From NCBI RefSeq assembly GCF_027812955.1, contig NZ_JAPYZV010000006.1:186001-250000 (forward strand): a stretch of DNA of 64,000 bases, written 5' to 3'. Shown here in pieces: positions 17,252-26,444 of the stretch. The stretch is from Pedococcus sp. 5OH_020 (lineage in GTDB: Bacteria > Actinomycetota > Actinomycetes > Actinomycetales > Dermatophilaceae). The stretch's first letter is position 1, and each line of letters starts with the position of its first letter. The notes beneath the pieces were generated by a model that searched no databases, was not told the origin of the DNA, and saw only the letters and a list, made by a program, of their open reading frames with translations. The position numbers and the translations under genes are program-made.

Positions 17252-17347
17252 GTCGTTCACCTTAGGACCCGTCCGGGTGCTTCCACCTGAGTCCTGCGTC
17301 ACGGGCGCCGGTCCTCGGCAGGGTTGTCCGCCCCTAGACTGACGCGC

Positions 17348-17644
17348 ATGTCCGCCCTGTCCAGGGACGACGTCGCGCACCTCGCCGGCCTCGCCCGCAT
17401 CGACCTGTCCGACGCCGAGCTCGACCGAATGGTCGGAGAGCTCGGTGTCATCCTCGAGTCCGTCGCGAAGGTCCAGGAGGTGGCGGCCCAGGACATCGAG
17501 CCGATGTCCCACCCGCTGCCGCTGACCAACGTGACACGCCCGGACGAGGTGCGGCCGTCTCTGGGCGCAGAGGCGGCACTGGCCGGTGCGCCTGCGCAGG
17601 AGCAGCAGCGGTTCTCGGTGCCGCGGATCCTCGCCGAAGACTGA
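17348..17644 (+). CDS. gatC: Asp/Glu-tRNA amidotransferase subunit C
   Basis: A 98-aa subunit that wraps around GatA and stabilises the GatCAB complex, which turns Glu-tRNA(Gln) into Gln-tRNA(Gln). The typical start (SRDDVAHLAGLARIDLSD) and end (FSVPRILAED) are present. TAGACT at 17335-17340 is 7 nt before the ATG, a clean leaderless arrangement. It is the first gene of gatCAB and divergent from the epimerase gene; the two -10 boxes are about 70 bp apart. Confidence 0.95.
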   Translation: MSALSRDDVAHLAGLARIDLSDAELDRMVGELGVILESVAKVQEVAAQDIEPMSHPLPLTNVTRPDEVRPSLGAEAALAGAPAQEQQRFSVPRILAED

Positions 17645-17661
17645 CCCGCGGCAGCCGTTGA

Positions 17662-17706
17662 GCCGGTAGAGAGCCCGGTAGAGAGCCCGTAGAGAACCAG
17701 CAGAGA
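17662..17706 (+). repeat. short tandem repeat in gatC-gatA spacer
   Basis: Four imperfect 11-12 nt units of the form GCC(C)GGTAGAGA fill most of the 75-nt spacer between gatC and gatA. They are untranslated. They could change in copy number by slippage and so alter the distance between the two genes. Confidence 0.7.
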
Positions 17707-17719
17707 ACCAGGACCACTC

Positions 17720-19237
17720 GTGAACTCCGACATCACCCGCTCCAGCGCAGCCGAGCTCGCTCACGCGCTCGACTCGCGCGAGGTCAGCTCCGTCGAGGTC
17801 GTGCAGGCCCACCTGGACCGCATCGCGGCCGTCGACGCCGACGTGCACGCCTACCTCCATGTCGACGCCCAGGGTGCGCTGGAGGCGGCGCGCGAGGTCG
17901 ACCAGCGGCGTGCCGCGGGGGAGGAGCTCCACGTCCTCGCGGGGGTCCCCATCGCGGTGAAGGACGTCATGGTGACCAAGGGCATGCCGACGACGTGCGG
18001 CTCGAAGATCCTGCAGGGCTGGATGCCGCCCTACGACTCCACCGTGGTGGCCCGGCTGCGGGCCACCGGCATGCCGATGCTCGGCAAGACCAACATGGAC
18101 GAGTTCGCCATGGGCTCGTCCACCGAGCACTCCGCATACGGCCCGACGCACAACCCGTGGGACCTTTCCCGGATCCCCGGTGGCTCGGGCGGTGGTTCGT
18201 CAGCGGTCGTGGCGGCGTACGAGGCACCCCTGGCGATCGGTACGGACACCGGTGGCTCGATCCGCCAGCCGGCGGCCGTCACGGGCACCGTCGGAGTGAA
18301 GCCCACGTATGGCGGCGTCTCCCGGTACGGCCTGGTCGCGCTGGCCTCCAGCCTGGACCAGGCAGGCCCGGTGACGCGCACCGTCCTGGACGCTGCGCTG
18401 CTGCACTCGGTCATCGGCGGCCACGACCCGATGGACTCCACCTCCATCGACGCCCCCGTGCCGGCTGTCGTCGAGGCGGCCCGGCGAGCGGAGGTGCGGG
18501 GCCTGCGGGTCGGGATCATCAAGGAGCTGGGCGGGCAGGGGTACCAGGCGGGGGTGCAGGCGCGCTTCGAGGAGTCGGTGCAGCTCCTGCAGGACGCGGG
18601 CGCGGAGGTCGTGGAGGTCTCCTGTCCGAGCTTCGACTACGCCCTGGCCGCCTACTACCTGATCCTGCCCAGCGAGGCGTCGTCCAACCTGGCCAAGTTC
18701 GACGCCATGCGCTACGGCCTGCGCGTGCTCCCCGAAGGCGTGCGGGACCCAAGTGCCGAGGAGGTCATGGCAGCCACCCGCGACGCGGGCTTCGGCGACG
18801 AGGTCAAGCGCCGCATCATCCTGGGCACCTACGCGCTGTCCAGCGGGTACTACGACGCGTACTACGGCCAGGCGCAGAAGGTCCGGCGCCTCATCGCCGA
18901 CGACTTCGTCACAGCGTTCGGCCAGGCCGACGTGCTCCTGAGCCCCACCTCTCCGACGACGGCCTTCAAGCTCGGCGACAAGCTGGACGACCCGATGTCC
19001 ATGTACCTGCAGGATGTCGCCACCATCCCGGCCAACCTCGCCGGCGTACCGGGAATGTCGCTGCCCAGTGGGCTGGCCGACGAGGACGGTCTGCCGACCG
19101 GCATCCAGATCCTTGCTCCGGCGACCCAGGACCAGCGGCTGTACGGCGTGGGCGCGGCGCTGGAGAAGATGCTCACCGAACGCTGGGGTGGCCCGCTGCT
19201 GAGCAGGGCCCCCGAGCTGACCGCGAAGGGAGCGTGA
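17720..19237 (+). CDS. gatA: Asp/Glu-tRNA amidotransferase subunit A (amidase)
   Basis: A 505-aa amidase-signature enzyme that frees ammonia from glutamine for GatB. The catalytic triad is visible as Lys in [11 protein letters not shown] (~residue 81), the cis-Ser in GGSGGGSSA and the nucleophilic Ser in [12 protein letters not shown]. The GTG start has AGGA 7 nt upstream. The stop overlaps a possible GTG of gatB. The length is slightly above the usual ~490. Confidence 0.95.
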   Translation: MNSDITRSSAAELAHALDSREVSSVEVVQAHLDRIAAVDADVHAYLHVDAQGALEAAREVDQRRAAGEELHVLAGVPIAVKDVMVTKGMPTTCGSKILQGWMPPYDSTVVARLRATGMPMLGKTNMDEFAMGSSTEHSAYGPTHNPWDLSRIPGGSGGGSSAVVAAYEAPLAIGTDTGGSIRQPAAVTGTVGVKPTYGGVSRYGLVALASSLDQAGPVTRTVLDAALLHSVIGGHDPMDSTSIDAPVPAVVEAARRAEVRGLRVGIIKELGGQGYQAGVQARFEESVQLLQDAGAEVVEVSCPSFDYALAAYYLILPSEASSNLAKFDAMRYGLRVLPEGVRDPSAEEVMAATRDAGFGDEVKRRIILGTYALSSGYYDAYYGQAQKVRRLIADDFVTAFGQADVLLSPTSPTTAFKLGDKLDDPMSMYLQDVATIPANLAGVPGMSLPSGLADEDGLPTGIQILAPATQDQRLYGVGAALEKMLTERWGGPLLSRAPELTAKGA

Positions 19238-19242
19238 CCCGC

Positions 19243-20787
19243 ATGGCGACCGCTGTCACCGAGGACGTCGTCGACTACGACGAGGCCCTGGAACGGTACG
19301 ACCCCGTCATGGGCCTGGAGGTCCATGTCGAGCTCAACACCGCCACGAAGATGTTCTGCGGCTGCGCGACCGAGTTCGGGGCAGAGCCCAACAGCCAGGT
19401 GTGTCCGGTCTGCCTCGGGCTGCCCGGCGCGCTGCCTGTGGTCAACGCCAAGGCGGTGGAGTCAGCCATCAGGATCGGACTGGCCCTCAGCTGCCAGATC
19501 GCCCCGTGGTGCCGCTTCGCGCGGAAGAACTACTTCTACCCGGACATGCCGAAGAACTTCCAGACCAGCCAGTACGACGAGCCCATCGCCTTCGAGGGGC
19601 ATCTCGACGTGGAGGTCCCGGCGGCCATCGGAGACGGCACCGAGATCTTCCGGGTGGAGATCGAGCGGGCCCACATGGAGGAGGACACCGGCAAGTCGCT
19701 CCACGTGGGAGGCGCGACGGGTCGCATCCACGGCGCCGAGTACTCGCTCGTCGACTACAACCGGGCCGGCATCCCCCTCATCGAGATCGTCACCAAGCCC
19801 TTGACCGGTGCAGGCAAGCGCGCTCCCGAAGTGGCCAAGGCGTACGTCGCGGCGCTGCGCGACCTGCTGCGGGCCCTCGGGGTGTCGGACGTGAAGATGG
19901 AGCAGGGGTCGCTGCGCTGCGACGCCAACGTGTCCCTGCGTCCCAGAGCCGCGGCGGGCAGCGAACAGGAGACGGTCCCGCTGGGTACCCGCACGGAGAC
20001 CAAGAACGTCAACTCCCTGCGTAGCGTCGAACGTGCCGTCCGCTACGAGATCAGCCGGCAGGCGGCGGTCCTGGACCGGGGCGACAGGGTCACGCAGGAG
20101 ACGCGGCACTGGCACGAGGACACGGGCGTCACGACGTCCGGCCGTGAGAAGTCCGACGCGGAGGACTACCGCTACTTCCCCGAGCCGGACCTCGTCCCCG
20201 TGGCGCCGACCCCAGAGACGGTGGAACGGCTTCGGGCCACCCTGCCGGAGCCACCGTCGCAGCGTCGCAGGCGGCTGCAGCAGGACTGGGGCTACAGCGA
20301 CCTGGAGATGCGCGACGTGATGAACGCCGGGGCGGTCGAGCTCATCGAGGAGACCGTGGCTGCCGGTGCGACACCCGCAGCGGCCCGCAAGTGGTGGACC
20401 GGCGAGCTGGCCAGACGTGCGAACGCCGAGGGTCGGGCAGTCGAGGACTTCGGGGTCACCCCTGCCCACATCGCGGAGCTGGACGGGCTCGTGCGGTCCG
20501 GACGGCTGAACGACTCGATGGCGCGTCAGGTCCTCGACGGGGTGGTGGCCGGGGAGGGCGGCCCCACGGAGGTGGCGGACGCTCGTGGGCTGGAGCTCGT
20601 CCAGGACGACGGAGCCCTGGAGGCCGCCGTGGACAAGGTGATCGCCGCCAACGCGGACGTCGCCCAGAAGGTTCGGGACGGCAAGGTGCAGGCTGCCGGT
20701 GCCCTCATCGGACAGGTCATGAAGGAGCTGAGGGGCCAGGCCGACGCAGGCAGGGCGCGCGAGCTCATCCTGGCCAAGCTGGGCTGA
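19243..20787 (+). CDS. gatB: Asp/Glu-tRNA amidotransferase subunit B
   Basis: A 514-aa kinase/tRNA-binding subunit that phosphorylates the Glu or Asp on misacylated tRNA and transfers ammonia. The zinc knuckle is seen in MFCGCATEF and [12 protein letters not shown]; the C-terminal YqeY/tail domain (about 365-514) recognises the tRNA. The ATG at 19243 is preferred (GGGAG upstream); a GTG at 19234 overlapping the gatA stop would add three residues. With tRNA-Gln and gltX in the same window, this supports indirect Gln-tRNA synthesis. Confidence 0.95.
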   Translation: MATAVTEDVVDYDEALERYDPVMGLEVHVELNTATKMFCGCATEFGAEPNSQVCPVCLGLPGALPVVNAKAVESAIRIGLALSCQIAPWCRFARKNYFYPDMPKNFQTSQYDEPIAFEGHLDVEVPAAIGDGTEIFRVEIERAHMEEDTGKSLHVGGATGRIHGAEYSLVDYNRAGIPLIEIVTKPLTGAGKRAPEVAKAYVAALRDLLRALGVSDVKMEQGSLRCDANVSLRPRAAAGSEQETVPLGTRTETKNVNSLRSVERAVRYEISRQAAVLDRGDRVTQETRHWHEDTGVTTSGREKSDAEDYRYFPEPDLVPVAPTPETVERLRATLPEPPSQRRRRLQQDWGYSDLEMRDVMNAGAVELIEETVAAGATPAAARKWWTGELARRANAEGRAVEDFGVTPAHIAELDGLVRSGRLNDSMARQVLDGVVAGEGGPTEVADARGLELVQDDGALEAAVDKVIAANADVAQKVRDGKVQAAGALIGQVMKELRGQADAGRARELILAKLG

Positions 20788-20844
20788 GCCGGGCCGCCGC
20801 CGACAGGCTGGCGTGGACGGGGTCAGGTCCCTTCTCGGCCCGGC
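20788..20844. terminator. inverted repeat between convergent gatB and dehydrogenase
   Basis: GCCGGGCCG (20788-20796) pairs with CGGCCCGGC (20836-20844) around a 39-nt loop in the 66-bp space between two convergent genes. No U-tract is present. It is a candidate bidirectional terminator only. Confidence 0.4.
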
Positions 20845-20853
20845 GGGAGTCGT

Positions 20854-22065
20854 TCAACGCACGGCCGACAGGGGCAGCGCCAGGACGTGGTCGTCCCCCG
20901 GTCGCGGGTCGCCGCGGAACGTGTTGCTCGTCAGGAGCCACAGCCGGTGGTCCGGCCCCAGCACGACGTCCCGCAGCCGGCCGTACCTGCCGTGGAGAAG
21001 GCGTTCGGGTCTACCTACGCCGTTGCCCTGCAAGGGCACTCGCCACAGCGACTCACCTCGAAGTGCCGCGAGGTAGACCGCCCCGCCGGCCACCGCGACT
21101 CCGCTCGGTGACGCCTCCGACGTGGGCCACTGGACCAGAGGGTCGACCAGACCCACTCTCCCAGCCCGGCCCTCCACGGTCGGCCAGCCGTAGTTGCGAC
21201 CCGGCTGGATGAGGTTCAGCTCGTCCCAGGTGTCCTGTCCGAACTCGCTGGCGTACATCCTGCCGTCCGGAGCCCAGGCGATGCCTTGGACGTTGCGGTG
21301 ACCGTACGTCCAGACCGGCGAGTCACCGAACGGGTTGCCCGGCGCCGGTCTGCCTTCTTGCGTGACTCGGAGGATCTTTCCTCCGAGCGAACCGCGGTCC
21401 TGCGCGTGTGCCGTCTCACCGGCGTCTCCGGTGGTGACGTAGAGGTAGCCGTCCGGGCCGAACGCCAGCCGCCCGCCGTTGTGGCGGCCCGCCTTCGGAA
21501 TCCCCGTGAGGATGGCCCGGGAGTCGGTCAGCCGGTCGCCGTCCAGGGTGACGCGCAGCACCCGGTTGTCCCCGGCGGCGGTGAGGTAGACGAACAGGTG
21601 ATGGTCTCGCGCGAAGGTGGGGGAGACTGCAAGCCCCAGCAGCCCGCCCTCGCCTCCGGGCGTGACGCCCGGCACCCTGCCCAGTGAACGCCCAGCCTGC
21701 CCACCGGTGAGCCGGACCACCTCGCCGCGGTCCCGAAGGGTCGCCAGGGCAGTGCCGTCGGGGAGGAACGCGATCGCCCACGGCACCTCCAGCCCCGTCG
21801 CCACAGTGGAGGACGTGGTGACCGACGTCGTCCCGGGTGTTGAGGGAAGGGAGGTCGTGGACGCCCGCTCCGACGTGGCCGTCCCGGTGGAGGGCTGTTC
21901 AGAGGTGGCCGTCGCTGCGTCGGACGGCCCTCCCGACGTGGCCGTCGCAGCGTCGGACGCCGGTCCGCCGGAGGTCGTGCAGGCGGCGACCATCAGCAGC
22001 GGCGCGACGAGGAAGGCCCAACATGTTCTGACGGGGCGTCGGCCTGCGCTCGTCGGCTGCGTCAT
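20854..22065 (-). CDS. PQQ-type sugar dehydrogenase-like lipoprotein
   Basis: A 403-aa exported beta-propeller of the glucose/sorbosone dehydrogenase family. The signal peptide ends in the lipobox VAAC, so it should be a lipoprotein. Residues ~30-85 form a Ser/Thr/Ala-rich linker made of near-repeats (SDAATATSGGP, SDAATATSEQP) that are also direct DNA repeats. The propeller then shows VPWAIAFLPDG, GGEGGLLGLA, RHNGGRLAFGPDGYLY and YGHRNVQGIAW, the last with the conserved catalytic-type His. The family oxidises aldoses with PQQ, but many actinobacterial members have no known substrate. Confidence 0.85.
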   Translation of the reverse strand: MTQPTSAGRRPVRTCWAFLVAPLLMVAACTTSGGPASDAATATSGGPSDAATATSEQPSTGTATSERASTTSLPSTPGTTSVTTSSTVATGLEVPWAIAFLPDGTALATLRDRGEVVRLTGGQAGRSLGRVPGVTPGGEGGLLGLAVSPTFARDHHLFVYLTAAGDNRVLRVTLDGDRLTDSRAILTGIPKAGRHNGGRLAFGPDGYLYVTTGDAGETAHAQDRGSLGGKILRVTQEGRPAPGNPFGDSPVWTYGHRNVQGIAWAPDGRMYASEFGQDTWDELNLIQPGRNYGWPTVEGRAGRVGLVDPLVQWPTSEASPSGVAVAGGAVYLAALRGESLWRVPLQGNGVGRPERLLHGRYGRLRDVVLGPDHRLWLLTSNTFRGDPRPGDDHVLALPLSAVR

Positions 22066-22146
22066 ACCCCATTGTGCTTCAGCGGTGGGTCACCAGCAGG
22101 TGGGCCGGAGTCTCGGCGCTGCCACCTCGCGGCTACCTTGGGGTCC

Positions 22147-23067
22147 ATGACTCTCGTGACGCTTCCGGGGCAGGAGTGGGTGGATGCCGTCGGTCCGGTG
22201 TCGGGCCTGGAGCTTGCCGTCTGGGAGCTCGACGGCCCGCCCGACCGAGCGGAGGAGGTCAAGGTCGTCGTGCCGCCCTACATCGGGGGCGGCGGCCGGA
22301 TCCCGGCTCTGCGCCACACGCCGGGCGTCGACCTGGTGCAGCTGCTGACGGCCGGCTACGAGGACGTCCTGGCCGCGCTCCCGGACGGCCTGCGGCTGGC
22401 CAACGCCGCCGGCGTGCACGACGCGTCGACCGCCGAGCTCGCGGTCGGGCTCACGCTGGCGTCCCTGCGCGGGTTCCCCGAGCTGGTCACGGCTCAGAGC
22501 GAGCGGACCTGGTTGCCCACGACCATCCGGCCGGCGCTGGCGGACCGCCGAGTGCTGGTCCTCGGCTACGGGTCCATCGGGCGTGCGGTCGCCGCCAGGC
22601 TCGCGCCCTTCGAGGTGACCCTGACCGCGGTGGCCAGCCGTGCCAGAGCCGGCGACGACCTCGTGCCTTCCGTGCACGGTGTCAACGAGCTGCGGGAGCT
22701 CCTGCCGGACCACGACGTCGTTGTCGTCATCGTGCCCCTCGGTCCCGCCACCGCCAGGCTGGTCGACGACGCGTTCCTGCGCTCCATGCCCGACGGGTCC
22801 CTCCTGGTGAACGTCGCTCGGGGTGGGGTGGTGGACACCGACGCCCTCGTCGAGCACACCCGGTTCGGGCGGATCCGCGCCGCCCTCGACGTGACCGACC
22901 CTGAGCCGCTGCCGCCGGAACACCCGCTGTGGGCGTCGCCCGCCGTGATGATCACCCCGCACGTGGGCGGCGCCTCGACCGCGTTCATGCCAAGGGCCGT
23001 ACGACTCCTGCAGGAGCAGCTCAGCGCGTATGCCGCCGGGCGGCCCCTGCGAAATCTCGTCACCTGA
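22147..23067 (+). CDS. D-isomer-specific 2-hydroxyacid dehydrogenase
   Basis: A 306-aa NAD(P)-dependent dehydrogenase. The Rossmann loop is LGYGSIGRAVAARL (~residue 139), and the catalytic Arg, Glu and His are in VNVARGGVVD, DVTDPEPLPPEHPLW and TPHVGGAS. The exact hydroxyacid is unknown (glyoxylate, hydroxypyruvate or other). The ATG at 22147 follows TACCTT by 7 nt, so a leaderless start is likely; the frame is open further upstream but has no better start. Confidence 0.88.
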   Translation: MTLVTLPGQEWVDAVGPVSGLELAVWELDGPPDRAEEVKVVVPPYIGGGGRIPALRHTPGVDLVQLLTAGYEDVLAALPDGLRLANAAGVHDASTAELAVGLTLASLRGFPELVTAQSERTWLPTTIRPALADRRVLVLGYGSIGRAVAARLAPFEVTLTAVASRARAGDDLVPSVHGVNELRELLPDHDVVVVIVPLGPATARLVDDAFLRSMPDGSLLVNVARGGVVDTDALVEHTRFGRIRAALDVTDPEPLPPEHPLWASPAVMITPHVGGASTAFMPRAVRLLQEQLSAYAAGRPLRNLVT

Positions 23068-23106
23068 GCGGACCCCACTGTCGGCGGGCGGTGCCACTAT
23101 GGCCCT

Positions 23107-24192
23107 ATGAGGCAGACCATCGTGGGTATCGGGACGCGCAAGGGGCTCTGGCTGGCGCGCAGCGAGGACCGGCAGTCATGGCAGCTGGACGGGCCGCACT
23201 TCCTCATGAGCGAGGTGCTCTCCCTGCTCTTCGACACCCGAAGCGACCCACCGCGGCTGCTCGTCGGTTTCCGCTCCTCGCACTGGGGCCCGTCGCTCCA
23301 GCACTCCGACGACCTGGGCGCGAGCTGGGTCGAGCACCCCGAGGGCTCCATCCGGTTCCCGCCGGACACCGATACGGCGCTGAAGGCGACCTGGCAGCTG
23401 GTGGCGGACCCGCACGACCCCGACGTCGTGTGGGCCGGCACGGAGCCGCAAGGCCTGTGGCGCAGTGAGGACAGGGGCGAGACCTTCGAGCTGAACCGGG
23501 GGCTGTGGGAGCATCCTCACCGGCCGCAGTGGGGCGAGGGCTACGGCGGCGGGGCCATCCACACCGTCCTACCGAACCCCCAGGATCCCGAGTCGATGCT
23601 GGTCGCGATGAGCACCGGCGGCGTCTACAACACCCGCGACGGCGGGTCCTCGTGGGCACCTGGCAACACCGGGATCCACGCCTACTTCATGCCTCACGAC
23701 GAGTGGCCCGAGTTCGGCCAGTGCGTCCACAAGGTGGCTCGCGACGCCGTGGTAGCGACGCGGCTGTACGCCCAGAACCACCGAGGCGTCTACCGGTCGG
23801 ACGACGACGGGGTGACGTGGGTGTCGATCGAGGAGGGCCTGCCGACGAACTTCGGCATGACGGCCGTAGCGCACCCACGCGAGGGAGACACGCTCTGGCT
23901 GGTCCCGATCGCCTCTGACGGCGAGCGCATCCCACCTGGGGCCCAGCTGCAGGTGCAGAGAACCGACGACGCAGGCAAGAGCTGGCGGACCCAGCAGCAG
24001 GGACTGCCGTCTCCGAGCTACACCAACGTCCTTCGCGACGCTGCGGGCACCGACACCCATCAGGACACCGGGCTCTACGTCGGCACGCGCAACGGCGAGG
24101 TCTACGCCTCCACGGACGGCGGCGAGTCGTTCTCCCTCGTGGCGCAGCAGCTGCCCGACGTCCTGTGCGTCCGGGCCGTCACCCTGTCATGA
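23107..24192 (+). CDS. six-Asp-box beta-propeller protein (sialidase/BNR-like)
   Basis: A 361-aa protein with no signal peptide, so it is predicted to be cytoplasmic. Six Asp-box motifs (S-x-D-x-G-x-[ST]-[WF]) are spaced through it: SDDLGASW, SEDRGETF, TRDGGSSW, SDDDGVTW, TDDAGKSW and STDGGESF, as in BNR/sialidase or VPS10-like propellers. The three Arg residues and Tyr/Glu pair of true sialidases are not evident, so glycosidase activity is doubtful. Its stop overlaps the start of a MoaD/ThiS-like gene by ATGA, so the two proteins are made together. CACTAT lies 6 nt before the ATG. Function unknown. Confidence 0.8.
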   Translation: MRQTIVGIGTRKGLWLARSEDRQSWQLDGPHFLMSEVLSLLFDTRSDPPRLLVGFRSSHWGPSLQHSDDLGASWVEHPEGSIRFPPDTDTALKATWQLVADPHDPDVVWAGTEPQGLWRSEDRGETFELNRGLWEHPHRPQWGEGYGGGAIHTVLPNPQDPESMLVAMSTGGVYNTRDGGSSWAPGNTGIHAYFMPHDEWPEFGQCVHKVARDAVVATRLYAQNHRGVYRSDDDGVTWVSIEEGLPTNFGMTAVAHPREGDTLWLVPIASDGERIPPGAQLQVQRTDDAGKSWRTQQQGLPSPSYTNVLRDAAGTDTHQDTGLYVGTRNGEVYASTDGGESFSLVAQQLPDVLCVRAVTLS

Positions 24193-24473
24193 CGGCCAAG
24201 GTGGTCCTGCCGGGACTGCTGCGGGACCTGGCCGACGGGGCCGCCGAGCTGCCGGTGGAGCTGCAGTCGCAGGCGTCCCTGGGTGAGCTCCTCGATGCCG
24301 CCTTCGCGCCCTGGCCCATCCTGGCGACCAGGGTCAGGGACGAGCGCGGTGAGATCCGGCGTCACGTCAACGTGTTCGTCGACGGAGAGGACGCCAAGAG
24401 GGCTCAGGGGGTGCTCACGCCGGTCACTCCCAGCTCGACCGTGCACGTCGTCAACGCTGTGTCGGGCGGCTGA
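24189..24473 (+). CDS. MoaD/ThiS-like ubiquitin-fold protein ending in Gly-Gly
   Basis: A 94-aa beta-grasp protein ending in SGG, the C-terminal tail that E1-like enzymes adenylate and thiocarboxylate in sulfur carriers. Motifs fit MoaD/ThiS (HVNVFVDGEDA in the middle, VHVVNAVSGG at the end). It is translationally coupled to the propeller gene and not to molybdopterin or thiamine genes. The next gene, convergent, is a cysteine-desulfhydrase-like PLP enzyme. By analogy with CysO it could carry sulfide, but no MoeB/ThiF or Mec+ gene is in view, so this is speculation. Confidence 0.82.
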   Translation: MTAKVVLPGLLRDLADGAAELPVELQSQASLGELLDAAFAPWPILATRVRDERGEIRRHVNVFVDGEDAKRAQGVLTPVTPSSTVHVVNAVSGG

Positions 24474-24536
24474 GGTCCAAAGGGACGACGGTCGCCGGGG
24501 CCCGCCTGGGTCCTTGGGACGGCGCTGTGCGTGGGG

Positions 24537-25646
24537 TCAGCCGGCCCAGACCCCGCTGTCCCACGCCCGCGCCAGAGTGTCCAGGTGCGGCCCGAGGTCC
24601 CAGCCGCGCTCGGCGAGCCAGCCGTCGTCCCGGTAGCTCGCGGCATACCGCTCCGCACCGTCGCACAACAAGGAGACGACGCTGCCGCCCTCGCCGGCCT
24701 GCGCCAGCTCGCAGGCCAGCCGAAGCGCGCCGTAGAGGTTCGTACCGGTGGACGCCCCGGCGCGCAGACCGGTCCGGTCCGACAGGAAACGCATCGCAGC
24801 GACCGAGGCGGCGTCCGGGACGAGCATCATGCGGTCCACGACCGACGGCACGAAGCTGGGCTCCACCCGGGGCCGCCCGATCCCCTCGATCCGCGACCCG
24901 CAGGCTGCCCGCACTCCCTGATCGTCCTCGAGGAAGGCCGGCAGGAAGGCGGAGTTCTCCGGGTCCACGACGCACAGCCGGCTGGCCAGCCCCCGGTACC
25001 GCACGTACCGGCCGATGGTCGCGCTGGTGCCACCGGTCCCGGCGCCCACCACCACCCAGGACGGCACGGGGTGACGTTCGCGGCCCATCTGGTCGAAGAT
25101 CGACTCTGCGATGTTGTTGTTGCCTCGCCAGTCGGTGGCCCGTTCGGCGTAGGTGAACTGGTCCAGGTAGTGACCGCCCAGCTCCTGCTCGAGCTGACGG
25201 GCGACCTCGTAGACCTCACCCGCGTCCTGGACCAGATGACAGCGCCCACCCTCGCGCTCGATCAGCGCGATCTTCTCGGCGCTGGTGGACCTCGCCATGA
25301 CGGCGATGAACGGCAGCTCGAGCATGCGCGCGAAGTACGCCTCGCTCACCGCAGTGGAGCCGCTGGAAGCCTCGATCACGGTCGTGCCCTGGCGGAGCTG
25401 GCCGTTGCAGAGGGCGTAGAGGAAGAGCGACCGGGCCAGCCGGTGTTTCAGGCTGCCCGTCGGGTGAGTGGACTCGTCCTTGAGATAGAGGTCGACGCCG
25501 GGAATGCCGGGGACCGGTACGTGCACCAGGTGTGTGTCGGCGCTGCGGTTGGCGTCCGCCTGGATCCGGCGCACGGCCTCGTCCAGCCAGGCGCGGTCGG
25601 TGGGTACGCCCGCGAGCACGTCGACGAAGCCTGGAGCCTGTTCCAT
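24537..25646 (-). CDS. cds1: PLP-dependent L-cysteine desulfhydrase, Cds1-like
   Basis: A 369-aa fold-type II PLP enzyme of the cysteine synthase superfamily. The PLP lysine is in [14 protein letters not shown] (~residue 69), the substrate loop is [12 protein letters not shown], and [14 protein letters not shown] is the phosphate-binding glycine loop. The long N-terminal part and the HPTGSLKHR wording match mycobacterial Cds1, which breaks cysteine to pyruvate, ammonia and sulfide, rather than CysK or CysM. AGGAAGGA precedes the ATG closely. It is convergent with the MoaD-like gene. Confidence 0.82.
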   Translation of the reverse strand: MEQAPGFVDVLAGVPTDRAWLDEAVRRIQADANRSADTHLVHVPVPGIPGVDLYLKDESTHPTGSLKHRLARSLFLYALCNGQLRQGTTVIEASSGSTAVSEAYFARMLELPFIAVMARSTSAEKIALIEREGGRCHLVQDAGEVYEVARQLEQELGGHYLDQFTYAERATDWRGNNNIAESIFDQMGRERHPVPSWVVVGAGTGGTSATIGRYVRYRGLASRLCVVDPENSAFLPAFLEDDQGVRAACGSRIEGIGRPRVEPSFVPSVVDRMMLVPDAASVAAMRFLSDRTGLRAGASTGTNLYGALRLACELAQAGEGGSVVSLLCDGAERYAASYRDDGWLAERGWDLGPHLDTLARAWDSGVWAG

Positions 25647-25861
25647 GGGTCCTTCCTGGGTGAGTGAGGGCGCCTGTAGCTGTCAGTACCTGTAGCCGGC
25701 TTGGGGCTGTCGAGGCTATCGCCCGGTATCGAGCGCCGTGAGGGCAGTGATGCCGAGCAGCGGGGCGGTGGCTCGGGACGTCGCGCCGGCGACGCATCCC
25801 GGGCCCGATGGCAGCCGGTCCAAGACTGGTCTGCATCCGTGAACGGGTCCATGCTCGATGT

Positions 25862-26386
25862 ATGACGCACGCGGGCGACGACAAGGTGCTGATCCTTCTG
25901 CGCCACGCCAAGGCGGAGCAGGCTCCGGGTAAGCCGGACCACGAGCGGGAGCTGACGGGGCGTGGTCGGCGCGATGCCGAGGCGGCGGGGTCGTGGCTGC
26001 ACGAGCACGGCCTCGGTCCCGAGCTTGTGCTGTGCTCCACAGCGATCCGCACCCGTCAGACCTGGGCGGCCGCGGTGGACGGTGGCGCCTGTGGCGAGAG
26101 CGTCGAGTATGACGACGGCCTCTACTCCGGCGGTGCCGAGCGGGTGCTGCGGACCGTCCGGGAGTCGGCCGCGCAGGCGCAGGTGGTCCTCGTGGTCGGC
26201 CACAACCCCACCATGGCAGCTCTGGCGAGCAGGCTCTCCGACGGTGACGGCTCGCGGGCGGCGCACGACTGCCTGGCTGCCGGCTTCCCCACCTGCTCCC
26301 TCGCGGTGCTCCGGTATGCAGGGCCGTGGCGGGACCTCGACTTCGGCACCGCGCTGCTGGAGCGCTGCCACGTGGCCCGCGACTGA
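25862..26386 (+). CDS. SixA-type phosphohistidine phosphatase
   Basis: A 174-aa member of the histidine phosphatase family. LILLRHAKAEQ is the RHG motif, ELTGRGRRDAEAAG and CSTAIRTRQTW carry the remaining conserved residues and VVGHNPTM holds the second catalytic His. The small size and lack of the extra alpha domain point to the SixA branch, which dephosphorylates histidine-containing phosphotransfer proteins in E. coli; the substrate here is unknown. CATGCT is 6 nt before the chosen ATG. The frame extends to 25808 upstream without a better start. The preceding 215 bp hold no gene. Confidence 0.8.
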   Translation: MTHAGDDKVLILLRHAKAEQAPGKPDHERELTGRGRRDAEAAGSWLHEHGLGPELVLCSTAIRTRQTWAAAVDGGACGESVEYDDGLYSGGAERVLRTVRESAAQAQVVLVVGHNPTMAALASRLSDGDGSRAAHDCLAAGFPTCSLAVLRYAGPWRDLDFGTALLERCHVARD

Positions 26387-26444
26387 GCTCGGCGGGTGAG
26401 ACCCGCGTCCCACCTCGTGGACCACCGGCCTAGACTCTCGCACC

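Noticed and set aside
17252-18151. N-terminal extension of the epimerase to 446 aa
   Set aside because: It would run antisense through gatC and gatA; the ATG at 17251 gives the standard 146-aa protein and has a -10 box.
23107-24192. Propeller protein called as a sialidase
   Set aside because: Asp boxes are present, but the catalytic Arg triad and Tyr/Glu pair are not evident and there is no signal peptide.
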